Positions 27,742-36,661 of a stretch of DNA of 64,000 bases are shown piece after piece. The stretch is from assembly GCA_026993525.1 (NCBI GenBank), contig JALWSS010000086.1:1-64000 (forward strand), in the 5' to 3' direction. The number at the start of each line of letters is the position of its first letter. Position 1 is the first letter of the stretch. The notes below the pieces were generated by a model. The model was not told the origin of the DNA and did not search any database. It was given only the letters and a program-made list of their open reading frames with translations. Position numbers and translations under genes: made by a program. The stretch comes from Saprospiraceae bacterium (lineage in GTDB: Bacteria > Bacteroidota > Bacteroidia > Chitinophagales > Saprospiraceae).

Positions 27742-28470
27742 CTACCTTTTATCTTTACACACCCACTCCCCAAAATCCTCCACAACCAGCAGGCTATTGC
27801 CGGAGTAGTGTTTCCGTTCGTCCATGCGGGCGTGGTGGAGGTCCATGATGTCAGTGCGTTTTTTCAGGAAGCCGTGGAGGGTGCGCATCACTTTGAAAAA
27901 GCGTTCGGTGTCGTTGGTTTTGGGAGGGTTTCGGCTGCCCAGTTTTTCCATCAGGGTTTTAAATTTTTCGAAGTTGTAGGGGGCGTAGGTATCGGGGTAG
28001 CGGAAGGTGAGGTACCATGAGATGATCTGGTATTCGTCGTCGTGGTAGTGGGTGTTCAGTTTGGAGGCTTTGTGTTTTTCCCGGTATTCGGTAAGCAGTT
28101 CGTCGCAGTGGAAGAGGAAGCGGCCGATGCGGCCTTCCACGCCTTTGTTTTCGTCGAAGAGGTCTTTGAACATGTAGCGGACGAACTCCGGATTGAGGTC
28201 TATGAAATGGAGCATGGCGGTTTTGGGTTCGTAGTGTTCCCGTTTCCAGATGCGGCGGGAGTGGGAGTTGTCCAGGCAGGCGTCGAACATGGCTTTGAAG
28301 TCCGGGGCGTCGGGGTCCCAGTTTTCCTGAAAGGTCTTTTGGGACTCCCACTTCCAGTAGGGGTAGTGGTTGGGGTTGGCTTTCAGAAATTCCAGGTATC
28401 CATCCAGGTAGCTGTTCAGTTTTTGCAGGTTCATACGGTGATGAAAAATTATTGGCGAATGTGCATGCAA
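27742..28470 (-). CDS. Hypothetical protein resembling the N-terminal domain of Bacteroidota McrB-like AAA+ proteins, without the ATPase
   Basis: YPYWKWESQKTFQENWDPDAPDFKAMFDACL...QIISWYLTFRYPDTYAPYNFEKFKTLMEKLG. Alternative start MNLQKLNSYLDG at 28434. Confidence 0.4.
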   Translation of the reverse strand: MHAHSPIIFHHRMNLQKLNSYLDGYLEFLKANPNHYPYWKWESQKTFQENWDPDAPDFKAMFDACLDNSHSRRIWKREHYEPKTAMLHFIDLNPEFVRYMFKDLFDENKGVEGRIGRFLFHCDELLTEYREKHKASKLNTHYHDDEYQIISWYLTFRYPDTYAPYNFEKFKTLMEKLGSRNPPKTNDTERFFKVMRTLHGFLKKRTDIMDLHHARMDERKHYSGNSLLVVEDFGEWVCKDKR

Positions 28471-28522
28471 AGCACCATTAGCATTTATTATTGCCGGCAG
28501 GAGTGTGTGTCGGGAGCTTACT

Positions 28523-28562
28523 GGCCCGTTCCTCTAAACCCCTCTAAACCTCTCTAAACCCA
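28523..28562 (+). repeat. CCTCTAAACC short tandem array
   Basis: cctctaaacccctctaaacctctctaaaccc just before a start codon. Confidence 0.8.
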
Positions 28563-28574
28563 AACCCTTCTCCG

Positions 28575-29306
28575 ATGAAGATCATCCAGCTTACCGACAT
28601 TCATTTGCCCGAAGGGGGCGAAGATACCATGGGAATAGACATCCGGGCGAATTTCAACGCCGTTCTGACGGCCATCGAGGAGGAGCGGCCCGACCACCTG
28701 GTGCTGACGGGCGATCTTTGCTTCCACGCCGGGTCCCGCCGGGTTTACGAAGTGACCAAGTTGAAGCTGGACAAGCTGGACATCTCCTACTCCCTGCTCA
28801 GCGGTAACCACGACGACCCCGAAGTTTTGGCGGATGTTTTCAACATCGGACACCTGCTGGTGGGTGAGGAGCTGTTTTACAAACGGAAGCTGGGCCACAG
28901 AACGGCCCTTTTTCTGGAGACTTCCCGGGGCTATGTTTCCGATCGGCAACTGGCCTGGCTCGATCAAGAGTTGTCTCACCTCCGGGGTCCGGCACTGGTA
29001 TTCATGCACCACCCGCCGCTGACGGCCGGCGTGCCCCACATGGACAACAAATACGCCCTTCAGAACATGGAGGAAGTGCAACAGTTGTTCTTTACCCATC
29101 CCGCCCTGGTCACGGTGTTCTGCGGCCATTACCACGTGGAAAAGACCCTCTGCCTCAACAACCTGGTGGTGCACATTACTCCCAGCGTTTATTTTCAGAT
29201 TGATTGGCGGGTGGCTTCTTTCCGGATTGACCACGCCCGGCCTGCCTACCGGGTCATCGAGCTGGTGAAGGATGGGGGATTGAGGAGCAGCGTTGTATAT
29301 GTTTAG
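28575..29306 (+). CDS. Metallophosphoesterase (Icc/CpdA-like)
   Basis: QLTDIHLP, LVLTGDLCFH, SGNHDD, VFMHHPP, FCGHYHVE. Confidence 0.85.
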   Translation: MKIIQLTDIHLPEGGEDTMGIDIRANFNAVLTAIEEERPDHLVLTGDLCFHAGSRRVYEVTKLKLDKLDISYSLLSGNHDDPEVLADVFNIGHLLVGEELFYKRKLGHRTALFLETSRGYVSDRQLAWLDQELSHLRGPALVFMHHPPLTAGVPHMDNKYALQNMEEVQQLFFTHPALVTVFCGHYHVEKTLCLNNLVVHITPSVYFQIDWRVASFRIDHARPAYRVIELVKDGGLRSSVVYV

Positions 29307-29341
29307 GGTTTAGGGTTTAGGGTGTAGAGTGTAGGGTTTGG
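29302..29341 (+). repeat. GTTTAGG telomere-like short tandem array
   Basis: atgtttagggtttagggtttagggtgtagagtgtagggttt overlapping the CDS stop. Confidence 0.85.
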
Positions 29342-29697
29342 AAGCGCTACTCTGTTCAACTCTGTGCAGCCACTCTGTTTTACGGTGTGGTTTTGAAAGA
29401 GTAGGGAGTAGAGAGTAGAGGGGGCAGCCTGGCCAACCCAATCGATTTTGTAGCTCATCATCTCCAATAATGTCGAAGTTTCAGGGCGATTTGGGAGCGA
29501 TACTATGGCTTTGGGCCTTGGCTCCAACCCATTTGCAGGCTGTCATTCAACATCTCTCAACATCTCTCAACACCTCTGAACCTCTCTTAACCATCTGAAC
29601 CACAAAAGCCCGCTCAGAAAACAACATTTTGTTAGTTGCTCATTTTCGTCCCTTCGTAAAATGCTATTTTGCAGCCCCTTGCCCAACACCAAACTGA

Positions 29698-30858
29698 TTG
29701 TCCATGCTGCACTTACACTCAAAGCTCCCCAATACCGGAACGACCATCTTTTCTGTGATGACGGCCCTGGCCAACAAGCACGGGGCCATCAACCTTTCCC
29801 AGGGTTTCCCGGATTTTGACTGCGACCAGGCGCTCAAATCCCTCGTGACCAAATACATGCGCAAAGGCAAGAACCAATACGCTCCCATGCCGGGAGTGCG
29901 GGAGTTGCGGCAGGTCATTGCGAAGAAAATGCAAAAGAGCTACGGAATGGAGCTGGACCCCGACGCCGAGATCACCGTCACGGCCGGTGCCACGGAGGCC
30001 CTGTTCAGTGCCATCACGGCCCTGGTACGCCCCGACGACGAGGTCATCCTCATAGAGCCGGCTTACGACTGCTACCGGCCGGCCGTGGAGGTCAACAGCG
30101 GCATTGCGGTGACCTACGAGCTGCAGGCGCCGGATTACAAGGTGAACTGGAAACTGCTGGAAAGGCTGATCTCCTGGCGCACCCGCCTCATCGTCGTCAA
30201 CACGCCGCACAACCCCACGGGCAAGGTGCTCCGGCAGGCGGACTGGCAGCAGCTCCAGAAAATTGCCGAAGACCGGGACATCCTCGTTTTGAGCGATGAA
30301 GCTTACGAGCACCTCACCTTCGACGGCCTGCAACACCAGAGCATGCTGCGCTTTCCGGAGGTGTACAAAAGGGGGCTGGCGGTATTTTCCTTCGGCAAAA
30401 CCATTCACGCCACGGGCTGGAAACTGGGCTGCTGCATCGCCCCGCCACAGCTGACCCGGGAGTTCCGCAAGGTGCACCAGTACAATGTGTTCAGCGTTGC
30501 CACCCCCATGCAATATGCGCTGGCCGACTTTTTTGCCGACGAGGAAAACTACACGCACCTGCCCGCCTTCTTTCAGGAAAAAAGGGATTTCTTCCTTCGG
30601 CAAATGGAGGGGGTGCCCCTGAAGCCCCTGAGGAGCGAGGGCACCTACTTTCAGTTGTTCGACTATTCGGGCTTCAGTGGTATGCGAGACCTCGATTTTG
30701 CAAAGTGGCTCACCACCGAAGCCGGGGTGGCAGCCATTCCGGTGTCGGCCTTTTACGCTTCCGGCAGGGACGAAAAAGTCGTGCGTTTTTGTTTTGCGAA
30801 GCGAGAACAAACCCTGAAAAAAGCCGCAGAAAAACTGCACAAGCTGGACGACCTGTGA
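29698..30858 (+). CDS. PLP-dependent aminotransferase (methionine/kynurenine aminotransferase-like)
   Basis: INLSQGFPDFDC, NTPHNPTGKVL, LSDEAYEHLTF, FSFGKTIHATGWKLGC. Confidence 0.85.
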   Translation: MSMLHLHSKLPNTGTTIFSVMTALANKHGAINLSQGFPDFDCDQALKSLVTKYMRKGKNQYAPMPGVRELRQVIAKKMQKSYGMELDPDAEITVTAGATEALFSAITALVRPDDEVILIEPAYDCYRPAVEVNSGIAVTYELQAPDYKVNWKLLERLISWRTRLIVVNTPHNPTGKVLRQADWQQLQKIAEDRDILVLSDEAYEHLTFDGLQHQSMLRFPEVYKRGLAVFSFGKTIHATGWKLGCCIAPPQLTREFRKVHQYNVFSVATPMQYALADFFADEENYTHLPAFFQEKRDFFLRQMEGVPLKPLRSEGTYFQLFDYSGFSGMRDLDFAKWLTTEAGVAAIPVSAFYASGRDEKVVRFCFAKREQTLKKAAEKLHKLDDL

Positions 30859-31325
30859 GCAAACCGGAACCCATACCGCAAGTGCCGCCGGAGCTGGAAT
30901 ACCTGGACAAGGCCACCCGCTGGCTCGATACCCGCTTTCGCATTCCCGGAACCAACATCCGTTTCGGCTTCGATGTCCTGCTGGGGCTGATTCCCGGTGC
31001 GGGTGATGCCATCAGCTTGCTGTTGTCGGGGGGGCTGGTCGTCGTCATGGCAAGGCATGGTGCCAGCTTCGGGGTGCTGGTAAGGATGCTTTTCAACATC
31101 CTGTTGGATGCGCTGTTGGGAACCATCCCCATTGCCGGCGATGTGTTCGATGTGTTTTACAAAGCCAACCGGAAAAACCTGCGCCTGCTGGTGGAGCATT
31201 ACGAGGCGGGCAGAGCCAGGAGCAACCTCTTTGTGATGGTTTTGCTGCTATTTGTTGTCGTGCTGCTGCTGTTTGGTATGGTTTTATTTCTAATATGGCA
31301 GTTGTTTCAGCTTTTGTTCTCCTGA
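30855..31325 (+). CDS. DUF4112 domain protein (GTG start)
   Basis: LDKATRWLDTRFRIPGTNIRFGFDVLLGLIPGAGDAISLLLSGGLV...GTIPIAGDVFDVFYKANRKN; GTGA overlap with upstream stop. Confidence 0.75.
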   Translation: MSKPEPIPQVPPELEYLDKATRWLDTRFRIPGTNIRFGFDVLLGLIPGAGDAISLLLSGGLVVVMARHGASFGVLVRMLFNILLDALLGTIPIAGDVFDVFYKANRKNLRLLVEHYEAGRARSNLFVMVLLLFVVVLLLFGMVLFLIWQLFQLLFS

Positions 31326-31433
31326 CTACCTATCTTGATAACCCTTTCAGTCTCCAACGTCGTCGGTCTTAAAATGGACAAATGCCAAACCTCACCGGGG
31401 GCATTGGCGTTTCAAGACACAGGAATTATATAC

Positions 31434-32549
31434 GTGAAAAAATACCTCTACATACTTTTCAGTGTTTTCGTTGTCAGCTCCCTGTCCGGACAAACGGCGC
31501 CGGGCGTGGAGGGCGAGAACATCGTTCCCAATCCGTCATTCGAGTTGTACGCTTCGCCGCCCATCGGCTGGTTTTACAAGGGCGACCACTACACCACGGT
31601 GATGAAGTACTGGTCGTCGGCCTCCAACGCCTCGCCGGATGTGTACGGACCCCGTGTGCGGGTGCCTTCGCACTGGACGGCCAAGGGTTTTGGCAAGCAA
31701 GCACCCCATTCCGGTTCCACCATGTCGGGCATCACCGTTTATGGCTGCACGGAAGGCAAGCCGCATTGCCGGGAGTACATCCAGATACAGCTCAGCGAAC
31801 CGCTGGTGGTGGGGCAGGACTACTACTGCGAGCTGTGGGTAGCCCCGCTCAGCAAAGGTCTTCGGGTGAACAACATCGGCTTTCATTTCAGCATGGAGCA
31901 GTACCGGGAGATTACCGACGGCCTGCTGAATCTGGAACCGCAGTTGTACGCCGATGAGGTGCTGGATCCTGACAATGGAAAATGGATGCGCTTTGGCGGC
32001 CGCTTCAAAGCGGAAACGGAGGCGGAGTATTTACTCATCGGAAATTTCTTCCACGACAGCCTGACCACCATCAAACCGGCCCTGGAAAGCACCCTGCCCT
32101 TCGGCTATTACTACATTGACGATGTGATGGTGAAAAAGGTGCCCCCCATCCTTCCGGTGCCCGTTTATGATGATGACCTCCTTCGGGTAAAACTGGAGGC
32201 CGGCAAGGTGGTGCCACTGAAGGACATCTATTTCGAATACGACAAATGGGAGCTGATGCCCCGTTCGTATGTTGAGCTGAAAAAGCTGCTCAAGATCATG
32301 AGCCAGAACCCCCACATGGCCATAGAGATCTGCGGGCACACCGACAACACCGGCACCGATGACTACAACCTGGAGCTTTCGGAAAAAAGGGCGAAGGCTG
32401 TGGTCGAGTTTCTGACCAAAAACGGTATCAGCCCTTCCCGTACCAAATTCCGGGGCTGTGGCAGCAACCAACCCGTGGCGTCCAATGCCACCGCCGCCGG
32501 CCGCCAGATGAACCGCCGGGTGGAGTTCATTATTCTTCAGGTGGAGTGA
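31434..32549 (+). CDS. OmpA family protein (GTG start)
   Basis: Signal peptide; C-term MAIEICGHTDNTGTDDYNLELSEKRAKAV...RRVEFIIL. Confidence 0.8.
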   Translation: MKKYLYILFSVFVVSSLSGQTAPGVEGENIVPNPSFELYASPPIGWFYKGDHYTTVMKYWSSASNASPDVYGPRVRVPSHWTAKGFGKQAPHSGSTMSGITVYGCTEGKPHCREYIQIQLSEPLVVGQDYYCELWVAPLSKGLRVNNIGFHFSMEQYREITDGLLNLEPQLYADEVLDPDNGKWMRFGGRFKAETEAEYLLIGNFFHDSLTTIKPALESTLPFGYYYIDDVMVKKVPPILPVPVYDDDLLRVKLEAGKVVPLKDIYFEYDKWELMPRSYVELKKLLKIMSQNPHMAIEICGHTDNTGTDDYNLELSEKRAKAVVEFLTKNGISPSRTKFRGCGSNQPVASNATAAGRQMNRRVEFIILQVE

Positions 32550-32550
32550 T

Positions 32551-32615
32551 TGGCAGTTATCAGTTGGCAGTTATCAGTTGGTCCCGGAGCTGCGCCCGGG
32601 ATCAGTTGGCGGTTG
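32551..32615 (+). repeat. TTGGCAGTTATCAG tandem array with embedded hairpin
   Basis: ttggcagttatcagttggcagttatcagttgg[tcccggagctgcgcccggga]tcagttggcggttgg. Confidence 0.85.
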
Positions 32616-32732
32616 GCTGATTCTATCATTTCGGGGCGGGTTTAAACAAAAGTTCCTTCGGTGAATTATTATCACTGCGGGCTGCAATTGCGCTTACCTT
32701 TGCGGCCGCTTTACCAAAAAAATAGCTTCAGA

Positions 32733-33293
32733 ATGGCGTTTACAGAATCTACGATGTTGCCCTTAGGCACCAGGGCTCCGGATTTTGAGCTGCCGGATAC
32801 GGTGTCCGGAAAGAACTATACTTTGAAAGAACTTGCCGATGGCAAAAAGGCCACGGTGGTGATGTTCCTATGCAACCACTGTCCGTACGTGGTCCACGTC
32901 AACCCTGAGATTGTGCGCCTGGCGAATGATTACAGCCGGAAGGGCGTGGCATTTGTCGGCATCAGTTCCAACGATGTGGAAAACTACCCCGACGATGCAC
33001 CGGACAAGATGAAAGTGGTGGCTGAGCAGGTGGGGTACTCCTTTCCGTACCTCTACGACGAGACCCAGGAGGTGGCCCGCGCCTACGATGCGGCCTGCAC
33101 TCCGGATTTCTACGTTTTCGACGGGCAACTGAAGCTCGTTTACCGAGGGCGTTTGGATGATTCACGGCCCGGCAACGGCAAGCCGCTCACCGGTAAAGAC
33201 CTGCGGGCTGCCCTGGATGCCGTGCTGGAAGGCAGGGAAGTGGACCCGGTTCAATACCCCAGCGGTGGTTGTAACATCAAGTGGAAGCAATAG
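32733..33293 (+). CDS. Thioredoxin/AhpC-TSA family protein
   Basis: LGTRAPDFELPDTVSGKNYTLKELADGKKATVVMFLCNHCPYV (CxxC). Confidence 0.85.
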   Translation: MAFTESTMLPLGTRAPDFELPDTVSGKNYTLKELADGKKATVVMFLCNHCPYVVHVNPEIVRLANDYSRKGVAFVGISSNDVENYPDDAPDKMKVVAEQVGYSFPYLYDETQEVARAYDAACTPDFYVFDGQLKLVYRGRLDDSRPGNGKPLTGKDLRAALDAVLEGREVDPVQYPSGGCNIKWKQ

Positions 33294-33381
33294 GCTTTCC
33301 GCAACGGGCATGAAATGAAATAGACCTGTGTCCGTTTAGCCAGGGCCAATCGTTTCCAATTACACCCGATAAAGATCCTCG

Positions 33382-34158
33382 TTGATGAAGACCAATAAGT
33401 TGTTCAATCTGTTTTTCCTGGTGCTGCTGGTAGCATTTACAGCCGGTTGCGGAACGGCCAAAAAAGCCAGGACCGGCAAGCTGAAAGCGCGCCCCACCGA
33501 GGTGATCATGGAAAAACTGATCAAACAGCAACTGGACGTACAGTCACTGGATGCCAAAGCCCGGGTGGCGTACAGCGATGATTACGGGAAGGTGTCGTTC
33601 GTGACCTACCTGAGGATGAAAAAGGACAGCGCCATCTGGATGAGCTTTAAAAAGTTCAGTATCGAGGCGGTGCGGGTGCTCATACGCCCCGATTCGGTTT
33701 TCATCATTGACCGGTTGAACGGGGAATACGCGGCCGAGCCACTGACGTACCTGACACAGCGCTACAGCGTGCCGGTGGGTTTTAAGGGCTTGCAGGCACT
33801 GCTGCTGGGGAACCCGGTGTTCTTTTCACAACAAACGGAATCCAGGATTGAAGAAGGAAATTATGTGCTGGAGCAAAAGACGGACCGGATCACTGCCGAG
33901 TACTTCTTAGACGGCCTTTCCATGTTGCTGAGTCAATGGAATGTGCTGGACGGCCACACCCGCTCGTCCATCCGGGCAACCTTCGACGGGTATGAGCCGT
34001 TCAAAGGCAAGAAGAAATTTTCATATTTTCGTAGCTTTAATTTGAATCACCCTGATTTAGGTGGCAGTAAGGTGGAGATCACCTTTACCAGAGTTGAAAC
34101 AGATAAACCCGTAAAACTTCCTTTCTCAATACCATCCAGGTATGACCGGATCAACTGA
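33382..34158 (+). CDS. DUF4292 lipoprotein
   Basis: Lipobox TAGC; sits in the usual position before EnvC-like M23. Confidence 0.7.
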   Translation: MMKTNKLFNLFFLVLLVAFTAGCGTAKKARTGKLKARPTEVIMEKLIKQQLDVQSLDAKARVAYSDDYGKVSFVTYLRMKKDSAIWMSFKKFSIEAVRVLIRPDSVFIIDRLNGEYAAEPLTYLTQRYSVPVGFKGLQALLLGNPVFFSQQTESRIEEGNYVLEQKTDRITAEYFLDGLSMLLSQWNVLDGHTRSSIRATFDGYEPFKGKKKFSYFRSFNLNHPDLGGSKVEITFTRVETDKPVKLPFSIPSRYDRIN

Positions 34159-35410
34159 GCACCCGTCAAAGCCCTTTTTTCGCCTGAGCAATGTCAGGGG
34201 ATGGGTCATCTTGTTGGTCGCAACGCTTTTGCTCTCCACAGAAATCATCCTGATAGCACAGTCCAGTCAGCCCCTGACTCGAAAAGAGCTGGAAGAAAAA
34301 CGGAAACAACTGCAACAGGAAATCAGGCAAACCACCGCCATTCTCAACCAGATCAGCAAGAACCGGAAGGCGACATATTCCAGGTACCAGGCACTTCAGG
34401 AGCAGATCAAAAAGCGTCTGGAGTTGATTGGTATTCTGGAAGAGGAGGTGGATCACCTGAACCAAAGCATTGAAAGAACCGCCGGCGTTGTGGAAGCGCT
34501 GAACGGGGACATTGGCCGTCTGAAAGATGAGTATTCCGGAATGTTGCGGCACGCCTACCGGCAGCGGCTGACCAAGAGCAGGCCCTTGTTCCTGCTTTCT
34601 GCCAGCAGCTTCAACAATGCCTTTCAACGCTGGCAGTACCTTCGGCAATACGACCACTACCGCCAAAAACAAGCAAGGCTGATCATCGAGACGGAGAAGA
34701 CACTCAGAAGCAAGCTGTACATGCTGGAGCAGCGTAAATCCGACAAAGAGTTTCTGTTGGCTTCAGCACGGCGGCAGTCGGAATTGTTGTCCCTGGAGTT
34801 GCAGGCGAAAGATCGCATTCTTCAGGAACTGAAAAAAGACGAGCGCCACGCAGCGGCAGAATTGCGGAAGAAAGAAAGGGATGCAAAAAAACTGAACGCC
34901 GCCATCGAGAAGATCATCAAAGAGGAAATGGCACGCGACAGGACAGCCCTGGCAGCATCGGGCTCAACGCCCAATGCACCGGCAACGGCCTCTCTCTCGG
35001 ATAGTTTTGCCGACAACAAGGGCAAGCTGTCATGGCCGGTGCGAAAAGGCTTTCTGACCGGGCATTTCGGGGTGCAGCAACACCCCACCATAAAATCGGT
35101 GAAGATCTCCAACAACGGTGTTGACATCAGCACGGAAAAAGGAGAAAAGGTATATGCAGTGTTCAATGGCAAGGTGGTGAGTGTTCAGTACATCCCTGGC
35201 TTTCAGTACGTTGTGATCATCCAGCACGGGAAATACTACACCGTGTACGCAAAGCTCGGGGAAGTGTATGTCAAAAAAGATGAGGACGTAAAAACCAGGT
35301 CAACCATTGGTGTGGTGAACACCGATGCCATTGCAAATACCACCGAAATTCACTTTGAAGTGTGGAGGGACAAACAGCGCCTCGATCCGGAAAAGTGGAT
35401 ATCAAAATGA
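34142..35410 (+). CDS. EnvC-like murein hydrolase activator / M23 peptidase
   Basis: Coiled-coil N-term; C-term LSWPVRKGFLTGHFG...NNGVDISTEKG...IHFEVWRDKQRLDPEKWI. Confidence 0.85.
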   Translation: MTGSTEHPSKPFFRLSNVRGWVILLVATLLLSTEIILIAQSSQPLTRKELEEKRKQLQQEIRQTTAILNQISKNRKATYSRYQALQEQIKKRLELIGILEEEVDHLNQSIERTAGVVEALNGDIGRLKDEYSGMLRHAYRQRLTKSRPLFLLSASSFNNAFQRWQYLRQYDHYRQKQARLIIETEKTLRSKLYMLEQRKSDKEFLLASARRQSELLSLELQAKDRILQELKKDERHAAAELRKKERDAKKLNAAIEKIIKEEMARDRTALAASGSTPNAPATASLSDSFADNKGKLSWPVRKGFLTGHFGVQQHPTIKSVKISNNGVDISTEKGEKVYAVFNGKVVSVQYIPGFQYVVIIQHGKYYTVYAKLGEVYVKKDEDVKTRSTIGVVNTDAIANTTEIHFEVWRDKQRLDPEKWISK

Positions 35411-35437
35411 TGACTGGCAGCACCAGCGCAACCAAAG

Positions 35438-36661
35438 ATGACTATGAGTAAGGAGTGGAATTCGGGCAAGCACAGGACCAAAGGCGTTAAGCAAGAGGAG
35501 GAATATGCCGTACTGGTGGGTTTGGTACACCGGCTGCAAACGGAAGAAGAGGTGAATGAATACCTCAACGAGTTGGAGTTTCTGGCACTGACGGCCGGTG
35601 CCACCACTACCCGGAGATTCATTCAGAAACTCAACCATCCGGATACACGGACATTCATCGGCAGCGGAAAAGTAGAAGAGATCAAAGCCTACCTGGAGCG
35701 CAACCCAAAGGTGAACATGGTCATTTTTGACGACGACCTTTCCGGCAAACAAGTGTCGGCCCTGGAGTCGGCCCTGAAGGTGAAGATCATTGACCGCTCC
35801 AGCCTCATCCTCGACATTTTTGCGAAGCGAGCCAAAACAGCCCAGGCAAAAACACAGGTAGAGCTGGCCCAGTTGCAATACCTGTTGCCCAGGCTTCGGG
35901 GATTGTGGACACACCTCGAGCGCCAGCGCGGTGGTATCGGTATGAGAGGGCCAGGTGAAAAGGAAATTGAAACCGACCGGCGGATCGTTCGCGACAAGAT
36001 CAGTGTGCTGAAAAAACAGCTTGAAAAAATTGACCGGCAGGCAGCTACCCGCCGGAAAAGCAGAAGCAAAATGATCCGGGTGGCCCTGGTAGGTTACACC
36101 AATGTGGGCAAGTCAACACTGATGAACCTGCTGAGCAAATCCGATGTGTTTGCGGAAAACAAACTCTTCGCCACACTGGACACCACGGTGCGAAAAGTGG
36201 TGTTGGAAGGCGTGCCTTTTTTGCTCTCCGATACGGTGGGTTTTATACGCAAGCTGCCCCACCACCTGATTGAGAGCTTTAAATCCACCCTGGATGAAGT
36301 CCGGGAGAGCGACATCTTGCTGCACGTGGTGGATTTATCGCATCCCGGATTCGAGGAGCAAATTCATACGGTCAATAAAACACTGGAAGACCTGGGGGCA
36401 AGAAACAAGCCTACGCTGATGGTTTTCAACAAAATAGACCTTTACAGGAAGAAGTATTTTGACGAACTGCTGGATGCTGAAACAAAAGCTGAAATAGAAA
36501 ATGAGCTTCGTCAAAATTTGAAGAACACCTTTGAAGCAGACAATGTCTTTATCTCTGCACTGAACAATGAAAACATTCAGGAACTGCGGGAAAAAGTCCT
36601 TGCTTTGGTGAAGCGCGAATACCAATTGCGCTATCCTTACCAGGTGAATCCCTGGTACTGA
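35438..36661 (+). CDS. hflX: GTPase HflX
   Basis: GGIGMRGPGEKEIETDRR, VALVGYTNVGKSTLMN, DTVGFIRKLPHHLIESFKSTLDE. Confidence 0.95.
   Translation: MTMSKEWNSGKHRTKGVKQEEEYAVLVGLVHRLQTEEEVNEYLNELEFLALTAGATTTRRFIQKLNHPDTRTFIGSGKVEEIKAYLERNPKVNMVIFDDDLSGKQVSALESALKVKIIDRSSLILDIFAKRAKTAQAKTQVELAQLQYLLPRLRGLWTHLERQRGGIGMRGPGEKEIETDRRIVRDKISVLKKQLEKIDRQAATRRKSRSKMIRVALVGYTNVGKSTLMNLLSKSDVFAENKLFATLDTTVRKVVLEGVPFLLSDTVGFIRKLPHHLIESFKSTLDEVRESDILLHVVDLSHPGFEEQIHTVNKTLEDLGARNKPTLMVFNKIDLYRKKYFDELLDAETKAEIENELRQNLKNTFEADNVFISALNNENIQELREKVLALVKREYQLRYPYQVNPWY

Noticed and set aside
29302-29341. CRISPR-like or true telomeric repeat
   Set aside because: Unit is 7 bp with no spacers; internal to a chromosome-like gene context, so treated as a short tandem array.
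29719-30840. 373-aa minus-strand ORF opposite the aminotransferase
   Set aside because: Antisense shadow ORF.
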